Notes: generated from the sequence alone by a model not told the origin. DNA of 64,000 bases from an uncultured Blautia sp. (GCA_937893675.1 CALBGI010000055.1:1-64000); one strand, 5' to 3'; counted from the stretch's first letter, positions 34,584 through 44,688 are shown. Numbers and translations are program-made.

Positions 34584-35840
34584 ATGAAGAAAAAGGTTTT
34601 ATCGATGGCTCTGGTGAGCGCTATGGCGGTTTCTCTCTTTGGAGGAGTGACGGTAAGCGCAGAAGAAAGCGAAATCGGCGGTTCCCTGATCATCTGGGAA
34701 CATACGGACCAGTTCACAGAACCGTTGAAATCTGTGGTTGAAGGATTTAACGAGCTGTATCCGGATGTGGACGTGCAGATAGAAGTAAAGACATCCGATC
34801 AGTATTATAATCTCTTGCAGACCGCGATGCAGGCCGGAGAGACGCCGGACCTGTTCTGGACCAACGGTCTTGCCACCACACACTACAAATCTTACGTAGA
34901 TGCAGGCTATCTGATGGATCTGACAGATGTGGTTGACTTTTCCCTGTATGAAGGCACCACAGCAATGAATATCGTGACCATGGAAGATGGAAAGGTGTAC
35001 TCCACACCCACTGCGGAAACCGGCGGACGCTGCGTATTTTATAACAAGGACATTTTTGAAGAGCTGGGACTCGAGGTTCCCAAAACCTTCTCCGAGTTCG
35101 AGGACGTTCTGGCAAAAATCGCGGAAAGCGATTACACACCCATTGCATTTTCCGCGACAGATCCGTGGGCGATTCTGTTCCAGTTTGAGCCGGTATTAAA
35201 TGCAATGTCGGTTGACTGGATCAAAGAATACGAAGAAAATGGAACGATCAAGGTAAACGACGAAAGAGTTGTGGCTGCTTATGACAAGATGCTTGAGTGG
35301 GCAGAAAAGGGCTATTACGGAAAAGGCTACCTGGGCGTTGATGAGAGCGGAGCACTTCTGGCATTCTCCAAGGGCGAGGCAGCAATGTGCGTGGAAGGAA
35401 CCTGGAATATCTCCACGATTGATGAGAACAACCCGGAACTGAATTACGGAGCCTTCCAGATCCCGACAGAAGACGGAGAGCAGCCGATGGTCGGAACAAA
35501 CAGCTGCGGTTACGGAGTAAGCGCAACCACAGAAAATCCGGATGCGGCTCTTGCATTTGTGAATTATTTTGCAAGTGAGGAAGGGCAGACACGCTGGATC
35601 AACGGACTCAGCTCCATTCCCTGCACAACGAAGATTGTTTCTGACAATGCCGTTGTAAATGAAATCGCATCCTTCGATTATCTGACAGAGAGCTATTACA
35701 ATATCCTTGGCTACCTTGCAGATCCGGAACAGGATGACACAGCGACTGCAGTGTGGGAATCTGACCAGTGTAAGGTATTCGCAGGAACACTTGGCGTACA
35801 GGAATTTGTGGACAGTCTGCAAAGTCTCCTGGTAGAGTAA
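34584..35840 (+). CDS. Extracellular sugar-binding protein of ABC importer (family 1)
   Basis: A 418-aa binding protein of the MalE/UgpB class. Signal peptide about 1-26 ending VTVSA-EE, again without a lipobox cysteine. The sequence shows the usual pattern: GGSLIIWEHTDQF at the start, EGFNELYPDVDVQIEV, TPDLFWTNG (about 90) and GEAAMCVEGTWNISTI (about 268). It follows the two-component genes and precedes two permease genes; no ATPase gene is in the operon, so it would share a general sugar ATPase (MsmX type) coded elsewhere. AGGAGGCAG precedes the ATG. Confidence 0.9.
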   Translation: MKKKVLSMALVSAMAVSLFGGVTVSAEESEIGGSLIIWEHTDQFTEPLKSVVEGFNELYPDVDVQIEVKTSDQYYNLLQTAMQAGETPDLFWTNGLATTHYKSYVDAGYLMDLTDVVDFSLYEGTTAMNIVTMEDGKVYSTPTAETGGRCVFYNKDIFEELGLEVPKTFSEFEDVLAKIAESDYTPIAFSATDPWAILFQFEPVLNAMSVDWIKEYEENGTIKVNDERVVAAYDKMLEWAEKGYYGKGYLGVDESGALLAFSKGEAAMCVEGTWNISTIDENNPELNYGAFQIPTEDGEQPMVGTNSCGYGVSATTENPDAALAFVNYFASEEGQTRWINGLSSIPCTTKIVSDNAVVNEIASFDYLTESYYNILGYLADPEQDDTATAVWESDQCKVFAGTLGVQEFVDSLQSLLVE

Positions 35841-35870
35841 CGGAAAAAATATAGCAAAAAAACAGGATCA

Positions 35871-35914
35871 AAAGGGGGAGGTGGAAGCCTCCCCCCTTTC
35901 CTTTCAAAAGGGGG
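35871..35914 (+). promoter_or_regulatory. Intercistronic RNA with two alternative hairpins over the permease ribosome site
   Basis: Three complementary arms are present: AAAGGGGGAGG (35871-35881), CCTCCCCCCTTT (35888-35899) and AAAGGGGG (35907-35914), the last being the ribosome site of the permease. Arm 2 can pair with arm 1 (11 bases, 6-base loop) or with arm 3 (8 bases), but not both. The first hairpin would protect the binding-protein message; the second would hide the permease ribosome site. Confidence 0.65.
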
Positions 35915-35922
35915 CAAATCAT

Positions 35923-36825
35923 TTGAAAAAGAAGAAAAAATGGGCTCATATAGGTTTCATTGCGCCGGGCTTTCTCATATACACCATATTTATGATGATT
36001 CCTCTGGCCTTTGCATTTTACTACAGTGTATTTGACTGGAACGGCATTGGCCCGAAAACCTTTGTGGGGCTGGACAATTTTATAAAACTGTTTACAAGTA
36101 CACGAATCTCAAGGACGTTTTTTGCGGCGCTGCTGAACAACTTCAAGTATCTTGCCTGTGTGCTTCTCATTATCACACCGATCCAGATCTTTTTCGCATA
36201 CATGCTGTATATAAAGATAAAATGTCACAAATACATACGATTTATGCTGTTTATGCCTTATGTGATCAGCACTTCGATCGTAGGCTTTTTTGCACTGATC
36301 CTGTTTGATCCGAATATTGGCGTTCTGAATGAGATCCTTGTGAGTCTGTTCGGAAAAGAGCATGCCCAGGCCTGGCTGGGGGATCCGAATCTGGTCTTTA
36401 AGATATTCGTGTGCGTTGTCATCTGGCAGTGCATCGGTTCGGGCATGATGATTTTCTATGCCAATATGCAGGAGATACCGGAGGAGATCATCGAGGCCAG
36501 TGTCATTGACGGATGCGGGGAGTGGAAGAGATTCTGGACGGTAGTGCTGCCCATGCTGACCTCTTCCATGAAGACCAACCTTACGCTGAGCGTTATTTAT
36601 GCAATGACGATGTTCGACCTTCCGTATATTCTTGTGGGACCGCAGGGAGGCGCCACGGGAAAACTGGATTTCATCAGCATGGTATTTTACCGCAACGCGT
36701 TTGGCGGCTCCTATTTTGGTGAAACATCCATTGGATTTGGTTCCGCGATCAGTGTGGTCATGTTCGTGATCATCCTGATATTGACGCTGGTTACCAAGAA
36801 GCTTGCCAAGAAGCTGGAATACTAA
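35923..36825 (+). CDS. Sugar ABC importer permease 1 (MalF/UgpA type)
   Basis: A 300-aa membrane protein with six helices, of the binding-protein-dependent transport family (PF00528). The EAA loop reads EEIIEASVIDGCGEWKRFWT (about 183-202). I set the start at TTG 35923, which gives a basic KKKKK start and has AAAAGGGGG eight bases before it. The GTG at 35881 would place the N-terminus across the intercistronic hairpin. It forms a heterodimer with the next gene's product. Confidence 0.88.
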   Translation: MKKKKKWAHIGFIAPGFLIYTIFMMIPLAFAFYYSVFDWNGIGPKTFVGLDNFIKLFTSTRISRTFFAALLNNFKYLACVLLIITPIQIFFAYMLYIKIKCHKYIRFMLFMPYVISTSIVGFFALILFDPNIGVLNEILVSLFGKEHAQAWLGDPNLVFKIFVCVVIWQCIGSGMMIFYANMQEIPEEIIEASVIDGCGEWKRFWTVVLPMLTSSMKTNLTLSVIYAMTMFDLPYILVGPQGGATGKLDFISMVFYRNAFGGSYFGETSIGFGSAISVVMFVIILILTLVTKKLAKKLEY

Positions 36826-36839
36826 GGGGGGATGAGAAA

Positions 36840-37700
36840 ATGAGTACAAAGAAAAAATCCCAAAGAAGAATTGAAGGAAAGCATACTACGGTTGTAAAAA
36901 ACATCATCTCCTGCATCCTGGTGTTGTACACGTTTATTTCCATTTATCTGATTGGAATGACCGTGCTGAATTCTTTTAAAACAAAATCTGAGCTGATCAA
37001 CAATACTATGGGATTTCCCAAAGCGGTTACGCTGGATAACTTCCTGCAGGTGATTGTGGAGGATGAATTTTTGAGATATTTGCTGAACAGTGTGATTCTG
37101 GTGGTGGCATCTGTGTTCTGCCTGTGCCTGGTATCCTCCATGCTCAGTTATGCGCTTGCCCACTACCAATTTAAGGGGAAAGCCCTCCTGGAAAACTATT
37201 TCCTTCTGGGACTCATGTTTCCCATACAGCTTGGAATTCTGCCCCTGTTCATTATGCTTACAAAGGTGCATCTGAACAATACACTGCCAGGGCTGGTATT
37301 GATCTATACAGCCAATCTGTCGTTCTCCACAGTGCTGTTTACGAATTTCTTCCGCGGTCTGCCCAAGGAAGTGCTGGAGTCTGCACAGATTGACGGAGCC
37401 GGGGATTATCAGGTGTTCACAAAGATTGTTGCGCCGATTTCCAAACCGGTCATTTCCACGGTTGGCCTGATCAGCTTCGTACAGATATGGAATGATTTTT
37501 ATATGCCCCTGGTCTTTCTGACAAAAAAAGAGGTAAAGACGCTTACCCTTGGCATTTACAGCTACAGCGCCAATTTTCTGGCAAACTGGAATAAAATTTT
37601 TGCGGCCATTACCATTGCGCTGATCCCGATCATTATTATTTATTTCTTATTCTCAGAGCAGATTGTAGAAGGACTTACCGGCGGTGCGGTAAAAGGATAA
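36840..37700 (+). CDS. Sugar ABC importer permease 2 (MalG/UgpE type)
   Basis: A 286-aa membrane protein with six helices. A basic N-terminus is followed by helix 1 (ISCILVLYTFISIYLIGMTV), and the EAA loop reads KEVLESAQIDGAGDYQVFTK (about 177-196). Fourteen bases after permease 1. It completes the importer membrane core. Confidence 0.9.
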   Translation: MSTKKKSQRRIEGKHTTVVKNIISCILVLYTFISIYLIGMTVLNSFKTKSELINNTMGFPKAVTLDNFLQVIVEDEFLRYLLNSVILVVASVFCLCLVSSMLSYALAHYQFKGKALLENYFLLGLMFPIQLGILPLFIMLTKVHLNNTLPGLVLIYTANLSFSTVLFTNFFRGLPKEVLESAQIDGAGDYQVFTKIVAPISKPVISTVGLISFVQIWNDFYMPLVFLTKKEVKTLTLGIYSYSANFLANWNKIFAAITIALIPIIIIYFLFSEQIVEGLTGGAVKG

Positions 37701-37731
37701 CGTTAAAAAGATTACAAGGAGCACGAGGCAT

Positions 37732-38778
37732 ATGACAACAAGAGAACGATTTCGCAAAGTGATGGAGGGGGATTCCTCCCTGGACCGTGCGCCGGTCCTG
37801 GAGTGGGCGCCCTGGTGGGACAAGACGCTGGAATGCTGGCAGGAAGAAGGCATGCCGGGAGGAATGGAAGAGCAGGAAGTGATGGACTATTTCGGGCTGG
37901 ACAGAATTGCACAGTTCTGGTTTCCCCATTACCAGGAAGATTGTCCGCAGCCGGAGTCGAAGTATGTGGGGCCGGGCATTGTGCAGGAGGAAGAGGATTA
38001 TGACCGTCTGAGAAAATATTTTCTTCCGGAGGACGCAGTGGAACGGATGATGGATGACATCCAGAAAGTACGCCCGGAACATGAGAAGGGGGAAACCCTG
38101 GTATGGTATACCATAAACGGTTTTTTCTGGTTTCCCAGAGAGCTGTTTGGAGATGAGGCGCATTTGTACGCGTTTTATGATTACCCGGAGCTGTATCACA
38201 GAATCTGTGAGGATCTGCTGCAGTGGCAGATAAAACAGATCGATGCGTTTGCCGGCTTCATGAAGGCAGATTTCATGACCATTGCGGAAGACATGAGCTA
38301 CAACAAGGGTCCCATGATATCCCGCCAGATGTTTGAAGAGTTTATGCTTCCCTATTACAGAAGGCTGATTCCGGAAATCAAAAAGTACGGGACAAAGGTT
38401 TTTGTGGATTCGGACGGAAACGTGGAGGAGATGATCCCCTGGCTCATTGAGGCGGGAGTGGACGGCGTTCTTCCGCTGGAACGGCAGGCGGGAGTGGACC
38501 TGGTGAAGCTGCAGAAAGCGTATCCGGAATTTCTGTTTCTGGGAGGCTTTGACAAAATGAGCCTTTTGCAGGGAAAGGAAGCGATCCGCCGGGAATTTGA
38601 ACGGCTTCTTCCGGTGATAGAGAACGGAAAATATCTGGTGAGCATGGACCACCAGACGCCGCCGGGAGTGACTATGGAAAATTACAGATATTATGTGGAG
38701 CTTTTGAAGGAATACAGTAAAAAAGCCTGTCAGGCAGGAAAGGCGGGGAAATATGGGAAAATGGATATGGATGCATGA
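37732..38778 (+). CDS. UroD-like (uroporphyrinogen decarboxylase-family) protein
   Basis: A 348-aa TIM-barrel protein of the UroD/MtaA superfamily. The N-terminus MTTRERFRKVMEGDSSLDRA is the family opening. The strand that carries the zinc HxC motif in MtaA-type methyltransferases reads VFVDSDGNVEEMIPWLIEAG here, with Asp in the His position, and the later cysteine region reads SMDHQTPPGVTMENY, so the zinc-thiol site is absent. It is not a heme enzyme by context: it sits between a sugar importer and two glycosidases. A role in a modified sugar is inference. It overlaps the rhamnosidase gene by 26 bases. Confidence 0.8.
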   Translation: MTTRERFRKVMEGDSSLDRAPVLEWAPWWDKTLECWQEEGMPGGMEEQEVMDYFGLDRIAQFWFPHYQEDCPQPESKYVGPGIVQEEEDYDRLRKYFLPEDAVERMMDDIQKVRPEHEKGETLVWYTINGFFWFPRELFGDEAHLYAFYDYPELYHRICEDLLQWQIKQIDAFAGFMKADFMTIAEDMSYNKGPMISRQMFEEFMLPYYRRLIPEIKKYGTKVFVDSDGNVEEMIPWLIEAGVDGVLPLERQAGVDLVKLQKAYPEFLFLGGFDKMSLLQGKEAIRREFERLLPVIENGKYLVSMDHQTPPGVTMENYRYYVELLKEYSKKACQAGKAGKYGKMDMDA

Positions 38779-41575
38779 GAAGGAAGGGGAATTTCGGGAA
38801 AATACAAGAGCCTGTTTTGCAGATTCCTTTGTTGTGGAAAACGTGGAAGAAGAGATTACCCTGGAAATCTGTGCAGTGACAAAATACATGGTGTATATCA
38901 ACGGAAGCTATGTGGGAAGAGGACCAATTCGCGGGGAAAAAGGAAGTTTTACTTACGATTCCTATTCCATATTGCCCCTTTGCAGAATGGGAGAAAATAC
39001 CATTGCGGTCCGGGTGTGGAATTATGGCTGGTCCACTTACCAGAGCATCAGCGATACCCCCGGGGTGGATTTCACGGCTGCACAGGGCGGGCATATCCTT
39101 GCAGAGTCGGGAGAGACCACGAGATGCAGGGAAGATCTGGGCCATATGCGGTATGCGCCGAAACGAAATGTGAATCTTGGATTTTCGGACTATTATGACG
39201 GAAGAAAAGGAAATCTGAAGTGGATTGCAGACAGCAGAGAAGCCGGGGACTGGGGATATGGAAAAGTTCTGCCAAGGAAAGGGGAGCAGACAGAGAAAAA
39301 AAGCCGTCCCATTCGGATGCTTCATTCCACAGAAGTGTATCCAAAAAAGGTGGAGTGCATCCAGGATGTGAAGAGAGGCTGCCAGCAGCTGACTTTGAAC
39401 ACCAGACGCGCGTTTTTCGGCGACCGGCGCGATGCCAATGAGACGATTTTCTCAGGATTTCTGGGCGGCTGCTTTACTGCAGAAAAGGACATGGAGGGAA
39501 TGATTTCTTTCCCCAACCGTACCTGGAATGGGATCATCGGAACCTTCCGCCTGGGCGGGAAGGTGTATCCGGTGGACAATGCGCATCGGGACATCCCGGT
39601 ACAGATACCGGCGGGCCAGCAGTTTTTCCTGATGCAGATTTCCGGAAAATTTGACGACCTGTATTGCCATATAGAACTGCGGTTCCCTGAAAAACTGAAG
39701 ACCGGAGGATTTTTTACAGTCGGACCGACGCAGAGAATTTGCCAGAAGCTTGACGGGGTTTCCCGCATCTACGGTGGCCTGGATGAATTCAATGAAATGG
39801 AAAGCTATACAAAAAAGCATCGTCGGATATTTGAGGCGCAGAGTCTGGAAGAACTGCAGAAATTGACGGACGAGATTGTGTTTCTGGATGAGAAGGATAT
39901 TTTTGAAGATATGTATCTTCTTTCCCTGGCGCGGACAGAGGAGGTTGTCCAGGAGTATGCCGTAACGACAGAGGACTGCGGAATTCTCTGGAAAAATCAG
40001 AGCTGTACGGCAATCGGCCTGCCTCAGGCAGGAGATTACCGGAGGATTCTCGTGGATTTTGGAAACATTTGCGTAGGGCAGCTTTCCTTCACTTTGAAGG
40101 CAGCCGAGGGGACAACGATTGATATTTACGGATTTGAAAATTATTACCGCAGAGAAATTGATTTTACCATTGGTCTGAATAATGGGATCCGGTACGTGAC
40201 TTCGGAAGGCTGGCAGACCTATGAATGTATGGTGCGTACCGGAATGCGCTACGCGCTGATCACCGTGCGTAATGCCAAAAAGCCGGTGCTGATACGGGAT
40301 TTCCATATGCGTCATGAGACCTATGCCCTTTCTTCCATGGGACAGTTTGAGTCCAGCGATACGCTTTTGAACCGTATTTTTGAAATGTGCCGGGATACAA
40401 ACCGGTTCTGTACCGAGGACTGTTTTACTGATTCTCCAACCTATGAGCAGGCATTCTGGACCGGAGATGCCCAGCTGAGCTCGCTGATCAACGGATGGCT
40501 GTTCGGTGACTATGAATACGCGGTTCATGTGCAGAAGCTGGCTGTTACGGCGCAGAACAATACCATGATGATGAATGCGCTGACGCCGACAGACTGGGAC
40601 ACCTCCATTCCCATGTGGATGATGAACTGGGTGCTGTCTGTTTTTGAGACAGAGGAGCTTTCCGGCTCCCGGGAGCACATAGAAACGCTGTACCCCTATA
40701 TATATCGGGTGCTGGAATTTTACAGACAGTTTATCACAGAGGACGGAGGCTTTCTCATCAATGCGTGGAATATGATCGACTGGGCTGCAATGGATATCGG
40801 CAACCACGGAGTTGTCACGGCGCATCAGGCGCAGCTCGCCTATTGTTACCGCATCGTCGGAAAATATTGTGAAGAAACCGGAAGAACAGCAGAGGGAAAG
40901 AAATTCCTGGAAGCAGACGAAGCTCTTCTGGCATATATAGACCGGTTTATGTGGGACAAGGACAGACGCATGTATCTGGACGGATGGTCACCGGAAAAGG
41001 GGAACTCCTCCACGGTCAGCATTCAGACCCATATAATGCTGTATCTCTATGACGGGATTATGGGGGAAGACAAAAAAGAGCTGGTGAAACAGTATCTTTT
41101 GAATCCGCCGGCGGAATTTCTGAAGGTGGGGTCGCCGTTTATGCTGTATTATCTCTATCAGGCATATGGGAAGGCAGGAAAAAGAGACCTTATTTTTCCG
41201 GATATCAAAAAGCGCTGGGGAGAAATGCTGAAGTACGATTCTACCACCTGCTGGGAGGTTTTTCCGGGATTTTATGAAAATGGAAGAACCAGGAGCTACT
41301 GTCATTCCTGGTCTGCCTCTCCGGCCTTTTTTATGCTGCGGTATTTGTCGGGAATCCGCATCCTGGAGGAGGGCTTCCGAAAGATCACCTTTGAAACCTG
41401 TCCGATTGAATTGCAGTGGTGCAGAAGCAGCATCCCTACGCCTTACGGCATGATCAGCATAGACTGGTATAAGGAAAACGGCGTTTATGATGTGCGGATG
41501 GAGGTGCCGGAGCAAATAGAATTTGTTCCCTGCAAAGAAGAGAAGGTACGGATCCAGATAAAATATTTAAAATGA
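38753..41575 (+). CDS. GH78-type alpha-L-rhamnosidase
   Basis: A 940-aa cytosolic glycosidase with no signal peptide. An N-terminal carbohydrate-binding beta domain (about 1-110, WIWMHEKEGEF, FVVENVEEEITLEI) is followed by beta-sandwich domains and an alpha/alpha barrel. The barrel segment DSPTYEQAFWTGDAQLSSLI (about 561-580) matches the GH78 R-E-x-x-G-W-T-G-D region, though with Gln-Ala-Phe in place of the more usual Arg-Leu-Gly; DWAAMD downstream fits the second acid. It would remove terminal alpha-L-rhamnose or a related sugar from an imported oligosaccharide. Related non-rhamnose specificity cannot be excluded. Confidence 0.75.
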   Translation: MGKWIWMHEKEGEFRENTRACFADSFVVENVEEEITLEICAVTKYMVYINGSYVGRGPIRGEKGSFTYDSYSILPLCRMGENTIAVRVWNYGWSTYQSISDTPGVDFTAAQGGHILAESGETTRCREDLGHMRYAPKRNVNLGFSDYYDGRKGNLKWIADSREAGDWGYGKVLPRKGEQTEKKSRPIRMLHSTEVYPKKVECIQDVKRGCQQLTLNTRRAFFGDRRDANETIFSGFLGGCFTAEKDMEGMISFPNRTWNGIIGTFRLGGKVYPVDNAHRDIPVQIPAGQQFFLMQISGKFDDLYCHIELRFPEKLKTGGFFTVGPTQRICQKLDGVSRIYGGLDEFNEMESYTKKHRRIFEAQSLEELQKLTDEIVFLDEKDIFEDMYLLSLARTEEVVQEYAVTTEDCGILWKNQSCTAIGLPQAGDYRRILVDFGNICVGQLSFTLKAAEGTTIDIYGFENYYRREIDFTIGLNNGIRYVTSEGWQTYECMVRTGMRYALITVRNAKKPVLIRDFHMRHETYALSSMGQFESSDTLLNRIFEMCRDTNRFCTEDCFTDSPTYEQAFWTGDAQLSSLINGWLFGDYEYAVHVQKLAVTAQNNTMMMNALTPTDWDTSIPMWMMNWVLSVFETEELSGSREHIETLYPYIYRVLEFYRQFITEDGGFLINAWNMIDWAAMDIGNHGVVTAHQAQLAYCYRIVGKYCEETGRTAEGKKFLEADEALLAYIDRFMWDKDRRMYLDGWSPEKGNSSTVSIQTHIMLYLYDGIMGEDKKELVKQYLLNPPAEFLKVGSPFMLYYLYQAYGKAGKRDLIFPDIKKRWGEMLKYDSTTCWEVFPGFYENGRTRSYCHSWSASPAFFMLRYLSGIRILEEGFRKITFETCPIELQWCRSSIPTPYGMISIDWYKENGVYDVRMEVPEQIEFVPCKEEKVRIQIKYLK

Positions 41576-41585
41576 CGGGGGAAGA

Positions 41586-44500
41586 ATGCTTATGGAATTT
41601 TGGGAGGAGCAGATCCGGGAAATTCTGCGTCAGCTAAAAATACTGTGCTGTTCAAAATGCGAGCCGGTTTCCGACTGGGATATCCGCTGTGAGGAACGCT
41701 CCGTCGGAGAAGACGAGCTGAATACGCCTGGGGTTGTGTGGTATGAAAGCCGGCTTGTACTTCCGCAGGTACAGGAAGGACAGAGCCTGGAATTTCATCT
41801 GGACACCGGTGTGAAAGGCGAGTGGGAGGAAGAAAATCCTCAGTTTGAGTTTTATGTAAATGGAGAAATCTGTCAGGGGATTGACCGGAATCACCGGAAT
41901 GTCCTTTTGGAACAGGAAAAATGGAAAAACAGAGAAATTACGATCTCTCTGAGAGGCTACGAAAAACCTCTGAAGCTTCAGGAGGAATTCCGTTCATACG
42001 TGAGGGTTTTGGAGAAACGGGTAGAGCAGTATTATTATGATATCTATGTGCCCTTTGAGGTGATGTGCCTTCTGGAAAAGGAGGATACGACATACACGAT
42101 CCTTTTGGAGTGCCTGCAGGAATCCGTGAAAAGGCTTGATCTGCGCAAGCCCTATTCCAATGCCTTTTATGAGAGCATTGGGAAGGCGGATCTATATATT
42201 CAGAAGGAATTGTACGAGAAATACGGCGGTCATTACACGGAAGAGGTGTTCTGTGTGGGACACACGCACATTGATGTGGCCTGGCTCTGGACGCTGGGGG
42301 TTACCCGTAGAAAAAGCGTGCGCAGCTTTTCCACGGTTCTGAATCTGATGAAACAGTATCCGGAATACACGTTCATGTCCAGCCAGCCGCAGCTGTATCA
42401 GTTTGTCAAGGAGGAAGCGCCAAAGCTGTACGAGCAGATCCGCGCAAGAGTGGCGGAGGGACGCTGGGAGCCGGAGGGTGGAATGTTTGTGGAAGCAGAC
42501 TGCAATCTTACAGGCGGGGAGGCTCTTGTTCGCCAGTTTCTTGCGGGAATCCGGTTTTTCCGGGAAGAATTCGGAAAAGATTGTGAAATTTTATGGCTTC
42601 CGGATGTATTTGGATATTCTGCTGCACTTCCGCAGATCATGAAGGAATGCAATATCCGGTATTTTATGACCACAAAGATCAACTGGAATGACACGAACAA
42701 GCTGCCCTATGATACATTTTATTGGAAGGGAATTGACGGGACAAAAGTTCTGACGCATTTTGTGCCAACCAGAGATTATTCCTCCGCCAGCAGAAAGCCG
42801 GTGACCAACCGGGAGCATACGACTTCTTTCAGCACGAATTATAATGGAGACATTCTGCCAAGCCAGATCAAAGGCGGCTGGCAGAGATATCAGCAGAAAA
42901 ATCTCAACCGCCAGGTGCTCAACTCCTTTGGGTATGGGGATGGCGGCGGCGGCCCGACAAAAGAGATGCTGGAAATCCAGCGAAGACTGGAAAAGGCGAT
43001 ACCGGGCTGTCCAAAGACCAAAATGGCGACGGCAGGACAGTTTTTCCACCGGCTGGAGGAGGAAGCGAAGGGGAAAAAAATTCCCGTATGGAGCGGGGAG
43101 CTTTATCTGGAATATCACCGCGCAACCTATACCTCCATGGCGAAAAACAAAAGACTGAACCGCTACAGTGAATTTTTGCTCCAAAATCTGGAAATGCTGG
43201 GAATTTACAGCGGAGAGTATCCTGCAGAAGTTTTGAAGCAGGCATGGGAGGTGGTGCTTCGCAACCAGTTCCATGATATTTTGCCGGGTTCTTCCATTGA
43301 AGAAGTATACCGCGATTCCTGGATCGAGTATGGGAAGATGCTTCCGGAAGTGGAGAAGGCAATGGAGGCAGCTTTTGGGAAGGTGGCGGAAAGATATCAG
43401 ATCCCAAAAGGAAGTCTTGTAATTTACAATTTTAACGGAACAGAGGAAAGCGGTCTTGTTGCCCTTGGGGAAGAGCAGTGGAATCAGCTGCTGCCGGCGG
43501 TGAAGCAGGGGGTAAGCCAGCTGTGTGACGACGGGGCGGTGCGGATTGCCGTTTCCGGCATTCCGGCAAAAGGGTTTGTGAACATCACAGAACGCAATTC
43601 AGACGAAACGGTGGAAAACATGGTGCAGTTTTCAGAGGAATGTGTGGAAAACTCTTTTTACCGGCTGAAACTGAACAAGCAGGGGCAGTTTGCCTCCTTT
43701 TATGATAAGCGTGTGAACCGCGAGATTTTGAAAGAGGGAATGTGCGGAAATGTGCTGATGACCTTTGAGGATAAGCCCTTTCAGTTTGACAACTGGAATC
43801 TGGAGCATTATTACACCGAAAAGTTCTGGGAAGTGACGGAGCTGACCCAAAAAGAGATTACGGAGACAGGGCCTTTGCGTTACAGCATAAGGCTTACCTA
43901 TCAATATCTGGATTCGGTTATCGTGGAAACCCTCCGTTTCTATCCGGACAGCAGCAGAATCGATCTGGACTTTGCTATTGACTGGAAGGAAGACCAGCTG
44001 TTCCTGAAATTGCTGTTCCCGTTGGAGCTGAACACCAATGAGGCTTCTTTTGACATCCAGTATGGAAATGTGACGCGAAGCACAGCCAGAAATACCTCCT
44101 GGGACTGCGCACGTTTTGAAGTGTGCTGCCAGAAGTGGATGGATGTGTCGGAGGAGGGATATGGGGTAAGTTTCCTGAACGACTGCAAATATGGCGTCAG
44201 CGTGGAGGAAAACGTGGTTGGGATTTCTCTCATCAAGTGCGGAACCTATCCGAATCCCAAAGCAGACAGAGGACGTCATGTATTTTCTATTGCCATGTAT
44301 CCGCATCTTTGGCGCTGGCAGGAGGCAGATACGGTGCGGGAGGCCTACCGGTTCAACAATCCGCTGCGCGGTGTTGTAAGCGCTGCGGAGACCAGCGGAG
44401 AAAAGCCGGAAGTTCTTCCCGTGATCCAGACAGATGCCTCCAATGTGATCGTGGAGACCGTGAAGCGGGCAGAAGACGGCGGAAGCCTGATCCTGCGTTT

Positions 44501-44675
44501 GTATGAATGCAAGAATCGCTATACGAATGTATCCTGCAAGCTGCATCCAAAGATCCAAAAAGCCTGGGAGTGCAATATGCTGGAAGAGGATAAGGAGGAG
44601 CTGCCTGTAAAGGAAAATGGGTTCCGGTTTGTGATGAAGCCCTATGAGATTAAAACGCTGCGGCTTTACGTGTAA
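41586..44675 (+). CDS. GH38 alpha-mannosidase
   Basis: A 1029-aa enzyme with no signal peptide. The zinc site and nucleophile region are visible: GHTHIDVAWLWTLGVTRRKS (about 226-245, HxHxD), EPEGGMFVEADCNLTGGEAL (about 295-314), and the nucleophile aspartate in LWLPDVFGYSAALPQI (about 338-353). The GH38 C-terminal beta domains follow to the end (RRLPDSS-like FYPDSSRIDLDFAIDW, about 784-799). ATG 41586 and 41592 are both possible; the ribosome site GGGGGAAGA suits the second slightly better. It probably trims alpha-mannosides in the cytosol alongside the rhamnosidase. Confidence 0.9.
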   Translation: MLMEFWEEQIREILRQLKILCCSKCEPVSDWDIRCEERSVGEDELNTPGVVWYESRLVLPQVQEGQSLEFHLDTGVKGEWEEENPQFEFYVNGEICQGIDRNHRNVLLEQEKWKNREITISLRGYEKPLKLQEEFRSYVRVLEKRVEQYYYDIYVPFEVMCLLEKEDTTYTILLECLQESVKRLDLRKPYSNAFYESIGKADLYIQKELYEKYGGHYTEEVFCVGHTHIDVAWLWTLGVTRRKSVRSFSTVLNLMKQYPEYTFMSSQPQLYQFVKEEAPKLYEQIRARVAEGRWEPEGGMFVEADCNLTGGEALVRQFLAGIRFFREEFGKDCEILWLPDVFGYSAALPQIMKECNIRYFMTTKINWNDTNKLPYDTFYWKGIDGTKVLTHFVPTRDYSSASRKPVTNREHTTSFSTNYNGDILPSQIKGGWQRYQQKNLNRQVLNSFGYGDGGGGPTKEMLEIQRRLEKAIPGCPKTKMATAGQFFHRLEEEAKGKKIPVWSGELYLEYHRATYTSMAKNKRLNRYSEFLLQNLEMLGIYSGEYPAEVLKQAWEVVLRNQFHDILPGSSIEEVYRDSWIEYGKMLPEVEKAMEAAFGKVAERYQIPKGSLVIYNFNGTEESGLVALGEEQWNQLLPAVKQGVSQLCDDGAVRIAVSGIPAKGFVNITERNSDETVENMVQFSEECVENSFYRLKLNKQGQFASFYDKRVNREILKEGMCGNVLMTFEDKPFQFDNWNLEHYYTEKFWEVTELTQKEITETGPLRYSIRLTYQYLDSVIVETLRFYPDSSRIDLDFAIDWKEDQLFLKLLFPLELNTNEASFDIQYGNVTRSTARNTSWDCARFEVCCQKWMDVSEEGYGVSFLNDCKYGVSVEENVVGISLIKCGTYPNPKADRGRHVFSIAMYPHLWRWQEADTVREAYRFNNPLRGVVSAAETSGEKPEVLPVIQTDASNVIVETVKRAEDGGSLILRLYECKNRYTNVSCKLHPKIQKAWECNMLEEDKEELPVKENGFRFVMKPYEIKTLRLYV

Positions 44676-44688
44676 GGCGTGCCTGATG

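Noticed and set aside
35881..35922. GTG 35881 as permease start
   Set aside because: It lies within the 5' hairpin arm and adds residues unlike a permease start; TTG 35923 has a proper ribosome site.
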